Shown here: positions 16,997-27,301 of the stretch, piece by piece | Numbering within the stretch: position 1 is the first letter of the stretch | Layout: each line of letters opens with the position of its first letter | NCBI RefSeq assembly: GCF_026619415.1 | Contig: NZ_JAOVZR010000001.1 | Coordinates: forward strand, 4,138,501 to 4,202,500 | Direction: 5' to 3' | DNA length: 64,000 bases | From: Hoeflea algicola | Lineage (GTDB): Bacteria > Pseudomonadota > Alphaproteobacteria > Rhizobiales > Rhizobiaceae | The notes under the pieces: model-generated | The model's database searches: none | What the model saw: only the letters and a program-made list of their open reading frames with translations | What the model was told of the DNA's origin: nothing | Translations under genes and position numbers: made by a program

Positions 16997-17455
16997 TCAG
17001 GCTGCTTCCAGGCAGCCACGGGGTTTCCAGCCGTCCGCTGTTTCTTGAAAGTGGATATCTATTGTCTCCGCCTGATTGGCGGTCGACAGGCGCTCGACCA
17101 TTCTGCGGACCGAACCGGTTTTGTGGAGGTGTTCTGTATAGATTGCACGCAAAAGCCGATCCGCAGCGCCATGAAATTTCTTGTCGCGCGATTTTTCCCA
17201 GCGGCGCACAGCTTGCTCATCCACGCCCAATATTTCGGCAAGATCACGCTGCGTTAGTTCCATTTCCAAGCGGATGAAACGCAATTCGGCCCCATTGAAA
17301 GGCTTCGGCAGGTTCACAAGCCAATTCCCTATGGCCTTGTGAAGCCCTTCTGTATCATCAATGGAAATGCCGTCGCCATAAGGCGTCTCGTGCTTCGTGT
17401 ATCCGTTCTCGAGCCAAACATTGTCGAGACCGCTTTCGCTGTAGTGGTAAGCCAT
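16997..17455 (-). CDS. HTH antitoxin-like regulator (partner of DUF4258 protein)
   Basis: Product of 152 residues. The N-terminus (MAYHYSESGLDNVWLENGY) resembles the Rhizobiales group of YgiT/MqsA-like regulators, but no zinc-binding CxxC pairs are present. A helix-turn-helix follows at about 60-85 (MELTQRDLAEILGVDEQAVRRWEK). It lies 17 bp downstream of the DUF4258 gene, giving the toxin-first order of mqsRA and higBA. Expected role: neutralise the upstream protein and repress the pair. Family assignment is by pattern only. Confidence 0.65.
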   Translation of the reverse strand: MAYHYSESGLDNVWLENGYTKHETPYGDGISIDDTEGLHKAIGNWLVNLPKPFNGAELRFIRLEMELTQRDLAEILGVDEQAVRRWEKSRDKKFHGAADRLLRAIYTEHLHKTGSVRRMVERLSTANQAETIDIHFQETADGWKPRGCLEAA

Positions 17456-17472
17456 CTCTGTTTCCTAACCTG

Positions 17473-17775
17473 TCAGTACGCCGTCACCACGATCAATTTG
17501 CGGGGCCAATCAATGGCGACAACACAATTAATTTGCTCGCCCGTTGCGTGGCGAAACAGGGTTACCTGCCAGTTTCCGTGCGCATTCATGAAAGGACCTT
17601 CGGTAATGGTGCCCTTTTGAACGCACAGTTCAATTTGGCGTCTGGTAATCCCTCTCTCCACCTGCCGTTTGCTCGCGTGCCTTACGATAACGATGTTGCT
17701 GGTTTCAGTGGCAACATCGCGTATATGCCGCAAGGCAGCGCTGGGCGACAAGTTGAGCGGGGTTGCCTCGGCCAT
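17473..17775 (-). CDS. DUF4258-type toxin-like protein
   Basis: Product of 100 residues with the DUF4258 pattern: VRHASKRQVERGITRRQIELCVQ-type helix, a KGTITEGPF turn, then the strands WQVTLFRHATGEQINCVVAID and KLIVVTAY. The fold is related to RelE/BrnT-like toxins, and the adjacent HTH gene supports a toxin-antitoxin reading. A palindrome (17779-17795) abuts the start codon, and no good ribosome site is seen, so the true start may differ. Toxicity is inferred, not shown. Confidence 0.6.
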   Translation of the reverse strand: MAEATPLNLSPSAALRHIRDVATETSNIVIVRHASKRQVERGITRRQIELCVQKGTITEGPFMNAHGNWQVTLFRHATGEQINCVVAIDWPRKLIVVTAY

Positions 17776-17778
17776 GCG

Positions 17779-17795
17779 CCTATCAATATGATAGG
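17779..17795. promoter_or_regulatory. Operator palindrome of the toxin-antitoxin-like pair
   Basis: CCTATCA-ata-TGATAGG, 7-bp arms, flanked by a further GCGCC/GGCGC match, ending 3 bp before the start codon at 17775. Typical placement for autoregulation by an antitoxin. Confidence 0.55.
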
Positions 17796-17866
17796 TTGGC
17801 GCAAGCAGTCAACAAAGATCAAAAGGTGATTGAGGCTATGGCCAACTGCTATGAGGCAGTTCTCTC

Positions 17867-19153
17867 CTAGAACTTGTCTCTGAGCGAAAACCAGGTCAGC
17901 GCCAGAAACAGCAGCGGCGCGCGAAAGCGTGAACCGCCGGGGAAGGGGCCGACTTTCAAATCGCGCATCGCTTCCAGATCGTCCGAGCCGCCCAGCACAT
18001 GATCGGCATAGAGCTTGCCGCAATAGTTCGACAGCATCACCCCGTGGCCGGAAAAACCGCCGATCGAGGTGACATTTGCCATTACCTCGCGCACGAACGG
18101 TCGCCGCGACAGCGTGATCCCCACCGAGCCGCCCCAGCCATGGCTGATCTCGACATCTTTCAGCGCCGGATAGATCTCGGCGATCTGCCGGCGGATATGG
18201 CTGGAAATGTCGGTTGGGTTGTCAGAGGTGTAGGCCTCGCGCCCGCCAAACAGCAGCCGTCCGTCGGCGCTCTTGCGGAAATAGCGCACCACGAAGCGGG
18301 AATCATCAACCGATTCCCCACCCGGAATCACCGGGCTGTCGGCGCCCAGCGGCACAGTCGCACCGATGAACGAGCGGATCGGCATCACGTGGGCCGAAGT
18401 CACCGGCTCGAGCCCGTCAATATAGGCGTTGCAGGCAATCAGCGCCTGGCCAGCGACGATCTCGCCGGCATCGGTTGTCACCGTCACCTTGCCGCCAGCA
18501 CTTGAAATGCTGCGCGCCCGGGTGTTTTCGTAAAGCCGTGCACCGGGCACTGCCGCCGCGCGCGCCAGCCCGACCACATATTTGAGCGGGTTGATGTGTC
18601 CGGTGGCCGCATCATAGGTGCCGCCATGATAGCGCGTCGAGCCAAGTTTTTGCGCCAGTGCATCGTGGTCGAGAAAGCTCAGGCCCTGATAGCCATATTC
18701 CTCGGTCATGATCCGGACGTGGTCGCGGTAATCCTTGACGTAGCCCTTCTTGTGCGCAGCCGAAATCTGCCCGGGGCGATAATCGGCGTCGATCCCGTGG
18801 GCTTCGGCAAAATCGATCAGATGGGCTTTCGCCCGCTCCGCCACCGCCAGCAACTGCCGGGCCCGCACGCGGCCGAAATCACCTTCCAGCTCGTCCACCC
18901 AGGCGCGTTGACCGGTACCAAGCTGACCGCCATTGCGGCCCGAGGCGCCGTCGCCAAACCGCGCGCTCTCGATCAGCACCACGTCCTTGCCGCTTGCGGC
19001 CAGATGATAGGCCGCCTGCAGCCCGGTAAAGCCGCCGCCGATGATCACCACATCGGCCGTGGTGGCGGCCGGCAGGGCTGCATAAGCGGGGCGCTCGCCG
19101 AGGGTCGCCTTGTAAAACGAGACTCCCGGCGCAATCGGGCTTTGATAGCTCAT
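17867..19153 (-). CDS. puuB: FAD-dependent oxidoreductase, gamma-glutamylputrescine oxidase-like
   Basis: DAO-superfamily flavoenzyme of 428 residues. The Rossmann motif VVIIGGGFTGLQAAYHLA is at about 35-52, followed by GRNGGQLGTGQR, and HGWGGSVGITLSRRP near the C-terminus is typical of the PuuB/OrdL group. It probably oxidises gamma-glutamyl amines such as gamma-glutamylputrescine, releasing H2O2. It lies 10 bp after the glutamine-synthetase-like gene, in one operon, which supports the putrescine assignment. The exact substrate is inferred from this neighbour. Confidence 0.82.
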   Translation of the reverse strand: MSYQSPIAPGVSFYKATLGERPAYAALPAATTADVVIIGGGFTGLQAAYHLAASGKDVVLIESARFGDGASGRNGGQLGTGQRAWVDELEGDFGRVRARQLLAVAERAKAHLIDFAEAHGIDADYRPGQISAAHKKGYVKDYRDHVRIMTEEYGYQGLSFLDHDALAQKLGSTRYHGGTYDAATGHINPLKYVVGLARAAAVPGARLYENTRARSISSAGGKVTVTTDAGEIVAGQALIACNAYIDGLEPVTSAHVMPIRSFIGATVPLGADSPVIPGGESVDDSRFVVRYFRKSADGRLLFGGREAYTSDNPTDISSHIRRQIAEIYPALKDVEISHGWGGSVGITLSRRPFVREVMANVTSIGGFSGHGVMLSNYCGKLYADHVLGGSDDLEAMRDLKVGPFPGGSRFRAPLLFLALTWFSLRDKF

Positions 19154-19163
19154 ACTGTGCGCC

Positions 19164-20600
19164 TCACACGTTCAGCAGCAGGAATTCCCGTTCCCACGGG
19201 CTGATCACGCGCATGAAGGTTTCAAACTCGCCGCGCTTGACCCCGGCATAGGTGTTGATGAATTCCTGGCCGAAGACCTCGGCAAACGCCGGTTCGCTTT
19301 CCAGCAGCGACACTGCTTCCAGCAGCCCACGCGGCAGGTCGACTTCGCCCTCGTTGACGGCCTTTTCCGCCGGGTCGCCCGGAACGATGTTGTTGACCAT
19401 GCCGAGATAGCCACAGGCCAGCGACGCCGCCAGCGCCAGGTAGGAATTGGCGTCCGATGAAGGCAGCCGGTTTTCCACTCGCCGCGCCACCGGGTCTGAA
19501 TGCGGCACCCGGAACGCCGTTGTGCGGTTGTCATAGCCCCAGGCATTGTTGACCGGGCATGCCATGTCGGGTGTCAGTCGCCGGTATGAGTTGACATACG
19601 GCGCCATCATCACCAGTGCCTTGGGCACATAATGCTGCATCCCGCCGATAAAGTTGAAAAACGCCTGGCTGGGGCTGCCGTCGGGATTGGAAAACACGTT
19701 CTTGCCGGTCTTGGTGTCGACCACAGACTGGTGGATGTGCATTGCCGAGCCGGCATATTCCTGCATCGGCTTGGCCATGAAGGTGGCGAACATGCCGTGC
19801 TTGATCGCCGCTTCACGAATGGTGCGCTTGAACATGAACACCTGGTCGGCAAGCTCCACCGGGTCGCCATGACGCAGGTTGATCTCCAGCTGCGCCGGGC
19901 CTTCCTCGTGAATCAGCGTATCGATCTCCAGACCCTGCTTGTCGGAAAAATCATAGATGTCGTCGACCAGTTCGTCGAACTCGTTGACGCCTGCGATCGA
20001 GTAGGACTGCCCGCCGGTAATCGTCCGGCCAGAACGGCCCCGTGGCGGTTTCAGCGGATAATCCGGGTCTTCGTGCTGGGCCACCAGATAGAATTCGATT
20101 TCCGGCGCCACCACCGGCTTCCAGCCGCGCTCGGTATAGAGCTCGACGATCCGCTTGAGCACGTTGCGCGGCGTGTAGTTGACCGGATCGCCCCTGGTGG
20201 TGACCATGTCGCAGATCACCTGCGCGGTCGGATCGGTTTCCCACGGCACCACCGACAGCGTCGACAGGTCCGGCATCAGCTTGAGATCGCCATCAAGCGG
20301 GTCATAGCGGAAATCGCCGGTTTCTTCGGGGTATTCGCCCGAAATCGTGTGCCGGAACACAGCCGAAGGCAGCGACAGCGAGGTGTTGGACGTGAATTTC
20401 GACGACGGCATCATCTTGCCGCGCGCCACGCCTGCAAAATCCGGGGTGATGCACTCGATGTCCTCGATGCCCCTTACCCTGAGCCATTCCGTGGCCTGGG
20501 CCCAGCTGTTGACGCCGCGCTTGGCCTCGAGATAGGCGGCTGCGCTCTTCCGCGCCGCCTGTTTGGAAGACGCCGGATTGCCGGTTTTTCGGGATGCCAT
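19164..20600 (-). CDS. puuA: Glutamine-synthetase-family gamma-glutamylpolyamine synthetase
   Basis: Product of 478 residues of the glutamine synthetase III/PuuA type. Visible: an N-terminal basic extension, beta-grasp domain, VAPEIEFYLVAQHEDPDYPL, EEGPAQLEINLRHGDP (metal and ATP site), SAMHIHQSVVD, NPDGSPSQAFFNFIGG and NRLPSSDANSYLALA. Lack of an adenylylation loop and the adjacent PuuB-type oxidase point to gamma-glutamylation of putrescine or a related amine rather than ammonia assimilation. First gene of the pair. 320 bp upstream hold no gene. Confidence 0.82.
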   Translation of the reverse strand: MASRKTGNPASSKQAARKSAAAYLEAKRGVNSWAQATEWLRVRGIEDIECITPDFAGVARGKMMPSSKFTSNTSLSLPSAVFRHTISGEYPEETGDFRYDPLDGDLKLMPDLSTLSVVPWETDPTAQVICDMVTTRGDPVNYTPRNVLKRIVELYTERGWKPVVAPEIEFYLVAQHEDPDYPLKPPRGRSGRTITGGQSYSIAGVNEFDELVDDIYDFSDKQGLEIDTLIHEEGPAQLEINLRHGDPVELADQVFMFKRTIREAAIKHGMFATFMAKPMQEYAGSAMHIHQSVVDTKTGKNVFSNPDGSPSQAFFNFIGGMQHYVPKALVMMAPYVNSYRRLTPDMACPVNNAWGYDNRTTAFRVPHSDPVARRVENRLPSSDANSYLALAASLACGYLGMVNNIVPGDPAEKAVNEGEVDLPRGLLEAVSLLESEPAFAEVFGQEFINTYAGVKRGEFETFMRVISPWEREFLLLNV

Positions 20601-20922
20601 AAATCACCATGATTTGCCTATGATGGCGCAATCATAACGGTTTTCTGCGCCGTTACCAGCGCCGCTTATGCCGATCGCCGGCAGGCATCCTACAGGCCGC
20701 CGGCATGCCTCGCTGATCCCCTGGCCAGCGTCCGCCGGTGCCCGAATGCCCGGCAGATTTCGAGGTCGCGCGTTGAGGGTGCATTAACCCGTCTCTGCGA
20801 CTTTCGGCCAAGACGGGCAGACAGGCGCGATGTTGAGGCATCGGCGCTCTTGCATGATGCAACCCGGTGTCCTGGCGGTCTCCCCGCATGGTTTTTGGTC
20901 AAGCACATCCGGGTTTCGTATC
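20601..20922. other. Divergent intergenic region, puuA and chemoreceptor
   Basis: 322 bp between divergent genes. I see no gene, no strong terminator and no clear palindrome; it should hold both promoters. Confidence 0.4.
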
Positions 20923-23454
20923 ATGAACATTGACAGGCTCCTCGCCCGCTTTTCGATTCAGACCAAGGTTATCGTCCTTGTCATCCCGCTGATTGCGGGA
21001 ATGGCCGGGCTGGCCTCGATCAACCTTTATACCGGCAATTTGCTGGGCGACCGCCTGCTTGGCACCAATGCCAGCATCGAAACCCTGAGCGGCTTCAAGG
21101 AAGCCTATGCCGGCATAACCAATTTCCTGCAGGAGCAAAGCGAGGAAAAGCGCGCGGCGGTGACAAACAGCCTCGATGCCCAGCTTGCGCACATGCAAAC
21201 CGTGATTGCACTTGCCGAGAATGCCGAGGAATCAGACGCGCTCGAGAGCGCCCGGGTGTTGGCCGAAGAATTGCGTACCAATGTTGATGATCTGTGGAGG
21301 CTGTCCGGCGAGGAAACGGAAATCCGCGCCAGGTTCGCCGCCATCCTGACCGAGATCAGCAGCGTCCGCGACCGGCTCAACAGCAAGATTGAGGCGGTGG
21401 CCACCGAATTGGCCGATTCCGAAGCAGAAGCCAAGGGCATGCTCCGGTCAGCCGAGCAGATCGGCAATGGCGCGCAGGCCATCGTCAGGATTTCCAGCGC
21501 CATTTCCGGTGCCCGCACCCCGGAAGACACCTTCAAGGCTGCCAATGATCTGAAGTCCGAAATCACGGATCTTCATGAAACGCTGCCGGCCGCCATTCCC
21601 GCCACCAAACCGGCCGTCAAAAGCCTGATCGCTGACAATCTCGGCGCATTGTTGTCAACGCTTGAAGCGGGCGTGAGCGGCGACACCGGCATGATCTCAC
21701 TGCAAAAATATGCCAATGCGCTGCGTCCGACCGGCATCAAGCTGCAAGGCCTCGGCGCGCAAGTGGCGCGCAAGGCGATGGTTCGGTTCGGCGAGCTTGA
21801 TCAGCCGATCCTGGAGGGTCAGCAGATGATCACCGATGCCAGGGGATTCCTGGCCGGATTGGCCGCGGTCGAATTGTCGATTGCCGAATTTGTCGGCAAT
21901 CCCGTGCAGGAAAGTGGCGAAGCCTTGGCGGCAAAGCTCAGTGTGCTCGATCAAAGCGTCGAACTGCTGTCGTTTTCCGACAGCGGCGCACCGATTCTCG
22001 AGACCATCGGCGACAACTGGATCGAGCAAGCCGCGGCGATTCCGGGGCTGGTCCGCGACCTGATTTCCAACAACGAAGCCAAGAACAGCGATTTCGTCGA
22101 GGCTTCGGACCGCATAAACCAGGCCTGGAGCGGCGTACTCACCTTCGCCAGCAGCCAGCAGCGCGGCGCCGAGCTGGTCAAGGGCCGCGCCAGTGGCATC
22201 ACGCTGACGGCAGCCGCCGCCGCCGGCCTGTTCGGCCTGCTCGCCGCCTTCATGCTGATTTCCGCCCTCAAGCGCCCGATCCTGCGGCTGGTCAACGCCA
22301 TGCGCGATGTGGCTTCCGGCGATCTCGACACCGATCTCAGCGATAACGCCCGTGCCGACGAGATCGGCGAGATGGCCCGCGCGCTCGATGTCTTCAAGCA
22401 CAATGCCATCGACAAGATTCGCGTCGAGGATGAAAGCGAGCGCGCCCGCGACCAGGCCGCCAGCCAGCGTCAGCGTGCCGATGCTGAAAAGCAGAAATCC
22501 GATGAAGAGCTGCGCTTTGCCGTGGAGTCTCTGGGTCAGGCGCTGCGCAATCTCTCCCAGGGGGATCTGGTTGCCACAATCGACACCCCGTTCAGCGGCG
22601 AACTCGACAGCCTGCGCACCGATTTCAACGAGTCGGTCGAGCGCATGCGCGGCGCGCTGCACCAGATCCGCGACAATGCCCGCTCGATCACCGATAACAG
22701 CGCCCAATTGCGTTCTGCCGCCGATGATCTGTCGCGCCGCACCGAACAGCAGGCGGCCTCGCTCGAACAGACCGCCGCCGCCGTCGACCAGATTTCATCC
22801 ACCGTCCGCACCGCCTCGAGCCGCGCAACTGACACAGACAAGCTCGCCGGCGACACCGCCAACGACGCCCGCGCCTCCGGCGAAGTTGTGTCCCGCGCTG
22901 TTGATGCCATGGGCCGCATCGAGGAAGCCTCCGGCAAGATCGGCAAGATCATCGGCGTGATCGACGAGATCGCCTTCCAGACCAACCTCTTGGCGCTCAA
23001 TGCCGGGGTCGAGGCGGCCCGCGCCGGTGAGGCCGGGCGCGGTTTTGCCGTGGTGGCCCAGGAAGTCCGCGAGTTGGCCGGCCGCTCCGCCACCGCCGCC
23101 AAGGAAATCAAGCAGCTGATCGCCCACGCCGGCGACGAGGTCCGTTCCGGCGTCAGCCTGGTTGGCGAAACCGGCGAGGCGATCACCCGCATCATCGCCC
23201 GCATCGAGGAAATCTCCGCCCATGTCGGCGCCATGGCCACCGCCAGCCGCGAACAGGCCACCGGTCTGGGCGAGGTCAACACGGCGGTCAACCAGATGGA
23301 TCAGATGACCCAGCAAAATGCCGCCATGGTCGAGGAAACCAACGCCTCCAGCCACACCCTGGCCCAGGAAGCAGCCGCACTGAGCACCCTCGTCGCCGCC
23401 TTCCGCCTCGACCTCGACCAGGCCCGCCAACCCCACCAGTCCCACGCCGCCTGA
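20923..23454 (+). CDS. Methyl-accepting chemotaxis protein
   Basis: Chemoreceptor of 843 residues. I use the ATG at 20923 ([20 protein letters not shown]) because a membrane helix follows at about 13-35; the upstream in-frame ATG at 20830 would add an odd basic leader. A long helical periplasmic sensing domain spans about 36-424, TM2 about 425-450, a HAMP domain about 450-505, a second HAMP-like segment about 545-600, and the signalling domain carries the hairpin tip [20 protein letters not shown] near 682-701. No CheR-binding pentapeptide is obvious at the C-terminus. No che genes adjoin, so it is an orphan receptor. The ligand is unknown. Confidence 0.93.
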   Translation: MNIDRLLARFSIQTKVIVLVIPLIAGMAGLASINLYTGNLLGDRLLGTNASIETLSGFKEAYAGITNFLQEQSEEKRAAVTNSLDAQLAHMQTVIALAENAEESDALESARVLAEELRTNVDDLWRLSGEETEIRARFAAILTEISSVRDRLNSKIEAVATELADSEAEAKGMLRSAEQIGNGAQAIVRISSAISGARTPEDTFKAANDLKSEITDLHETLPAAIPATKPAVKSLIADNLGALLSTLEAGVSGDTGMISLQKYANALRPTGIKLQGLGAQVARKAMVRFGELDQPILEGQQMITDARGFLAGLAAVELSIAEFVGNPVQESGEALAAKLSVLDQSVELLSFSDSGAPILETIGDNWIEQAAAIPGLVRDLISNNEAKNSDFVEASDRINQAWSGVLTFASSQQRGAELVKGRASGITLTAAAAAGLFGLLAAFMLISALKRPILRLVNAMRDVASGDLDTDLSDNARADEIGEMARALDVFKHNAIDKIRVEDESERARDQAASQRQRADAEKQKSDEELRFAVESLGQALRNLSQGDLVATIDTPFSGELDSLRTDFNESVERMRGALHQIRDNARSITDNSAQLRSAADDLSRRTEQQAASLEQTAAAVDQISSTVRTASSRATDTDKLAGDTANDARASGEVVSRAVDAMGRIEEASGKIGKIIGVIDEIAFQTNLLALNAGVEAARAGEAGRGFAVVAQEVRELAGRSATAAKEIKQLIAHAGDEVRSGVSLVGETGEAITRIIARIEEISAHVGAMATASREQATGLGEVNTAVNQMDQMTQQNAAMVEETNASSHTLAQEAAALSTLVAAFRLDLDQARQPHQSHAA

Positions 23455-23486
23455 GCCACCAGCGGCGAGGAATAACGCAGCCCCCC

Positions 23487-23507
23487 ACCTCCCCCTTGTG
23501 GGGAGGT
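23487..23507. repeat. Intergenic palindromic element
   Basis: ACCTCCCC-cttgt-GGGGAGGT, a perfect stem inside a stretch (about 23480-23545) that looks like a dispersed Rhizobiales intergenic repeat. It may also end the chemoreceptor transcript. Confidence 0.5.
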
Positions 23508-23610
23508 CGGAGAAGCCAGCGCAGAGCCGCTGATCCGGGCGGGGGAATTCAGCGGACGTCCGGCAGATTTGGGTTGGGAACTGGGTGCCCCTCATCGCAC
23601 CCAACCCGTC

Positions 23611-23631
23611 ACCCCGGACTTGATCCGGGGT
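23611..23631. repeat. Second intergenic palindrome (REP-like)
   Basis: ACCCCGGA-cttga-TCCGGGGT at 23611-23631. The GTCACCCCGGACTTGATCC word is of a kind scattered in many alphaproteobacterial genomes. The 379-bp gap 23455-23833 contains only these two elements and a presumed promoter. Confidence 0.5.
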
Positions 23632-23833
23632 TTAGCAGCGCCCGCGTCGGCGGGCGCGAAAGATTCTCACAGAACACTGCATGTGCGACGGATAGTCCGG
23701 CTTGCGGAAGTAAGCCTGCTGGATGCTGAATCTAGGGCCAGCATGACGGAATATGGAATCAAATTCGGTTTTGAAAGTAACTTGTCAGCACAACCACTAA
23801 TTGCCAGAGTGCTCTAGGCATTTGGGAGTGGGA

Positions 23834-26800
23834 ATGGTGGAAGCGCTTCAAATCATCGATCAGGAATCGCTCGAACGCTGGCTTTCCGATAGGCCTGTGG
23901 ACTGGGCGCACCAGATTGCGCTCCGCGCCTCGCTCCGGGTATTTCCGCTGGTAACAAGTGGATGGAACAAAGGATCGGATGTAGATAAGGAAAGAATTCA
24001 GGGATTGGCACTAGCAGTCTGGCGCTGCCTTCTAATATCTTCGGTCGGGATCAAAAATTCTTCCGGCAATTTGAGGCAGGCAGCCGCCGCCGCCGCCGAT
24101 GCCGCCGCAGTCGCCGCTGCTCTCGCCACTGGCGCCGCCGTCGACGCTGCCCGATCAGCCGCCGCCGCAACAGCCCGCGCCGCATCTGTATTCGTATCCG
24201 CTGATGTCCCCAATATTGCAGCCCGGGCTGCGTCCAGTGCTGCATCCGCCGGCTACTTTGTCCGCTCAAACTCAGTTCCAGGCGAAATTTGGGAATCGGT
24301 TCATGCAGACGCCCAGTTTCTGGAGGCTAATGGGAAGGCTCTTGAAGAGCAACGCCTCTGGCTCGACGATGTTCGTGGCAGCGAAAAATACCAAGCCAAC
24401 TTCCCGCCTTGGGCTCGCAAACCCTTCGATGCGTTCGCCGGAAGCCAGTTGGCGCAAACAACCTCTTGGGGTTTGATCGTTGACTGGTACCGAGCACTTC
24501 TGCCCAATGCGTTGAACAACGCGCCGCAGAGCCTGTTTGATGAGATGGTAGAAGTCCAGATAGCCACACAATCGGATGAATTCTGGAGCAGAAAAGACCC
24601 ACAAGCGGTAATAGACGACATTGCCCGGATTGCGGAGCGTAAAGATCCGCCCGCAAAACCATCCAATCGAATTGAAGCTCCGGACTACGATCAATCTCGA
24701 TTTTCAGTGATCCGCACCGAAAAAGATGAGTATTGGGAAGGGGGAAAGATATTCTCGTATGATCGATCTCGGTTTCTAGAGAGAGGTTACACGAATACCT
24801 TTTTTCGAGATGAGTTTTCGAATCTTAATCCGATCACAATTGAAAAGCTCAAACGTTTACCAACGCTGTTCACGTATGAGAGCGGTACCGCTGGTTCATC
24901 CAAAGTGGGAAAACTGGTTGATATCCGTCCAACTGAATCGACACTTGAATTGAAAGTAGAGTTCGATCCTCGATTTACAGATATCCAGTCAGATGATTTG
25001 GCGAATCTCTGGAAGAAACTCGGCGTCTTCAAAGGTCGTATTGAACTGAGCAGAACACAGTGGGCGATCAAGGAGGGCAATCTATTCGATCTCTTGAGCC
25101 AGTTACATCAAACCGCCAACAGCGAAGAAAGTGTGACTTCTAAAGAAGGCGCCGGATTAACTAATAACATCCCAACAGGCCGTGCCGAAACCGCCTATGT
25201 CGGCGACAATGTCGATGGATCTGTGGACTATCTCCAGCGCTCCGAAATCGCCTTCGCGCTTGCTGGTCAGCTCAATGATGTCTGGGATTCCATGAATCCA
25301 CCTCCGAGTCCGGTCATCCCGTTTGACAGCGCCTATTGGACAGGCCTGTTCAAGCGCAGTCCGAAGCAAACGCTCGAGCCCGGCTTTGTGGTCCATGTAG
25401 ATGCGCCATGGGGCGGCGGCAAAACAACCTTCGCGCAATATCTGACACAGATCCTCAATCCCTACCGCCTGCCGCAACTTCCGAAATGGCTCAAGGACTT
25501 GCCGCTTGGCGATGCAGAGAAATGGAAGCAATCCCATCGTAGGCCCTGGCATGTGGTGCAGTTCAACGCCTGGCAGCATGAGCATGTCTCGCCGCCCTGG
25601 TGGGTGTTTTACGAGACCATTCGCAAAGCTGCGACCGATGCAGCGGTGAATGAAACCAATCAGCGATGGGACGATCCGCCGCCGGGTAAAAGCCAGGATG
25701 AAACAAATCGTCCCGCCGAACCTCTCAGGGAATTCGCGTATGACGGCTACCTCTGGATGCCCCATCTCCGGCGGTTTGAGTTTTGGGTCGGTGAAACATT
25801 CTGGCGTCTCGTAACACCGAAGGTTCGGACAAGTATTTATGTTACGGCTGCAACTGCATTGGCACTCTGGTTTCTCGTCTGGTCCGGCATCTTTTCATTG
25901 AACTTCGCCGACCCGTCAAAAAGCGGCATCTCCGGCAAGGATCTACCGGGTGCTCTGGCTGCATTGCTTGTGGTGCTGTTTGGTGGCGGGGCAACCATCC
26001 GCACCATTCTGTCGTCCTTTGCGCAATCGCTCACACCCGGCACACCCGACGCCGCGAAAAACTACTCCCTCGGGGCGGGCGACCCGCTGCAGCGGATGAG
26101 AGATCATTTTCTCAGGCTCACCAGGCGCTTAAACCGCCCGATCATTGTTATCGTGGATGATCTTGACCGCTGTAATGCGAAGTTCGTCACCGAGCTTGTC
26201 CGCGGAATGCAGACCATTCTCGCCAGTCCCCGCGTTGTCTACGTGCTATTAGGCGACCGGGACTGGATCGAGCAGGCCTTTGCCGAGGTCAACAAGGAAA
26301 TGAAAGCGATCGACGTCGGAGCCGAACATTCCTTCGGTGGGCGTTTTGTTGAAAAGGCAATCCAACTGTCGATGGTCTTGCCTGCGATGACCGAAGAGGT
26401 GCGGGAAGGCTATGTCGAATTCCTGCTGTCGCCGGATCTCGAGAACGAGCGGGCGGAAACAAGGCAGGACGGACCAGAGGGAGAACTCGAGATATCATCA
26501 CCGCAGATCAAGAATGGTTTGGCAATGGCATTGAATGCGGCGTCGCTAGTGGCGCCGGTAACGCTCTCCGTGGTTGGCTTAAGTTCAGCTGCAGCAATAA
26601 CTGAGCAAATTGTGAGTGCATTGGCGACCAAGAAGTTTGCGGAAAGAGAAGCAGCAACTCAGAAAGTCCTCGAGAACATCAAAGCCGACAATTTCGGAAG
26701 CATGAGTGAGGAAATTCGACGCAATGTGGGCCGAGAGCTCGATTTTCTGGCGGTCGGAGATGAGGAAGCCGAAGCCGAAACCCGGCATTTGCTGCTGGCT

Positions 26801-27301
26801 TTGGCTCCTGCGCTGCCGCCCAATCCGCGTCAGATCAAGCGTATTCTCAACACGCTGACGCTCAACCAGCAGGTCATGACCAAGGTCTACCCCGAATACA
26901 GGGCCGGAAGCACCCAGTGGCAGCAACTGGTGCGTTGGGTGGTCATGGCGGTCGAATGGCCGATGAGCTGGTTTACATTGACTAGGCATCCCAAATTGGC
27001 GGATGTCGTCCTGACTATGAGCGCTGAACCACCTGATGAGCAAAAGGTGAAACAAGCACTTGAAAAGATCGAGGGCGATCTTTCCCAGGTACAGGCAATA
27101 GCCTTCGTGAAAAAACTGGTCGACACTAAGTCTGTGGTAGAACTGCTGACATTTTCCAATCCGGACAAAGGCTGGCCAAGCGCTCCGCTCAACACCGAAA
27201 CAATTGGGTGGCTTGCAGAAATCATGCCGGCAACAAGCGGTCGCATGTTGAAAGTCGCAGCGAAATCACCCAGCGATGAGCTGGCTCAACACTCAAAATG
27301 A
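23834..27301 (+). CDS. KAP-family P-loop NTPase with large N-terminal extension
   Basis: Product of 1155 residues from the ATG at 23834 (GGGAGTGGGA upstream). KAP features: Walker A APWGGGKTT near 524-532, an insertion with two membrane helices at about 666-729, Walker B IIVIVDDLDR near 770-780, and the late motif NPRQIKRILN near 996. The first 500 residues are extra: a helical segment with an alanine-rich run (about 80-135) and a region unlike anything I recognise. Coding DNA at about 24.5-25.1 kb is clearly AT-richer than neighbours, suggesting acquisition. KAP NTPases are membrane-associated and often linked to phage defence or mobile DNA. No partner gene is adjacent. Function inferred only in broad terms. 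Confidence 0.8.
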   Translation: MVEALQIIDQESLERWLSDRPVDWAHQIALRASLRVFPLVTSGWNKGSDVDKERIQGLALAVWRCLLISSVGIKNSSGNLRQAAAAAADAAAVAAALATGAAVDAARSAAAATARAASVFVSADVPNIAARAASSAASAGYFVRSNSVPGEIWESVHADAQFLEANGKALEEQRLWLDDVRGSEKYQANFPPWARKPFDAFAGSQLAQTTSWGLIVDWYRALLPNALNNAPQSLFDEMVEVQIATQSDEFWSRKDPQAVIDDIARIAERKDPPAKPSNRIEAPDYDQSRFSVIRTEKDEYWEGGKIFSYDRSRFLERGYTNTFFRDEFSNLNPITIEKLKRLPTLFTYESGTAGSSKVGKLVDIRPTESTLELKVEFDPRFTDIQSDDLANLWKKLGVFKGRIELSRTQWAIKEGNLFDLLSQLHQTANSEESVTSKEGAGLTNNIPTGRAETAYVGDNVDGSVDYLQRSEIAFALAGQLNDVWDSMNPPPSPVIPFDSAYWTGLFKRSPKQTLEPGFVVHVDAPWGGGKTTFAQYLTQILNPYRLPQLPKWLKDLPLGDAEKWKQSHRRPWHVVQFNAWQHEHVSPPWWVFYETIRKAATDAAVNETNQRWDDPPPGKSQDETNRPAEPLREFAYDGYLWMPHLRRFEFWVGETFWRLVTPKVRTSIYVTAATALALWFLVWSGIFSLNFADPSKSGISGKDLPGALAALLVVLFGGGATIRTILSSFAQSLTPGTPDAAKNYSLGAGDPLQRMRDHFLRLTRRLNRPIIVIVDDLDRCNAKFVTELVRGMQTILASPRVVYVLLGDRDWIEQAFAEVNKEMKAIDVGAEHSFGGRFVEKAIQLSMVLPAMTEEVREGYVEFLLSPDLENERAETRQDGPEGELEISSPQIKNGLAMALNAASLVAPVTLSVVGLSSAAAITEQIVSALATKKFAEREAATQKVLENIKADNFGSMSEEIRRNVGRELDFLAVGDEEAEAETRHLLLALAPALPPNPRQIKRILNTLTLNQQVMTKVYPEYRAGSTQWQQLVRWVVMAVEWPMSWFTLTRHPKLADVVLTMSAEPPDEQKVKQALEKIEGDLSQVQAIAFVKKLVDTKSVVELLTFSNPDKGWPSAPLNTETIGWLAEIMPATSGRMLKVAAKSPSDELAQHSK

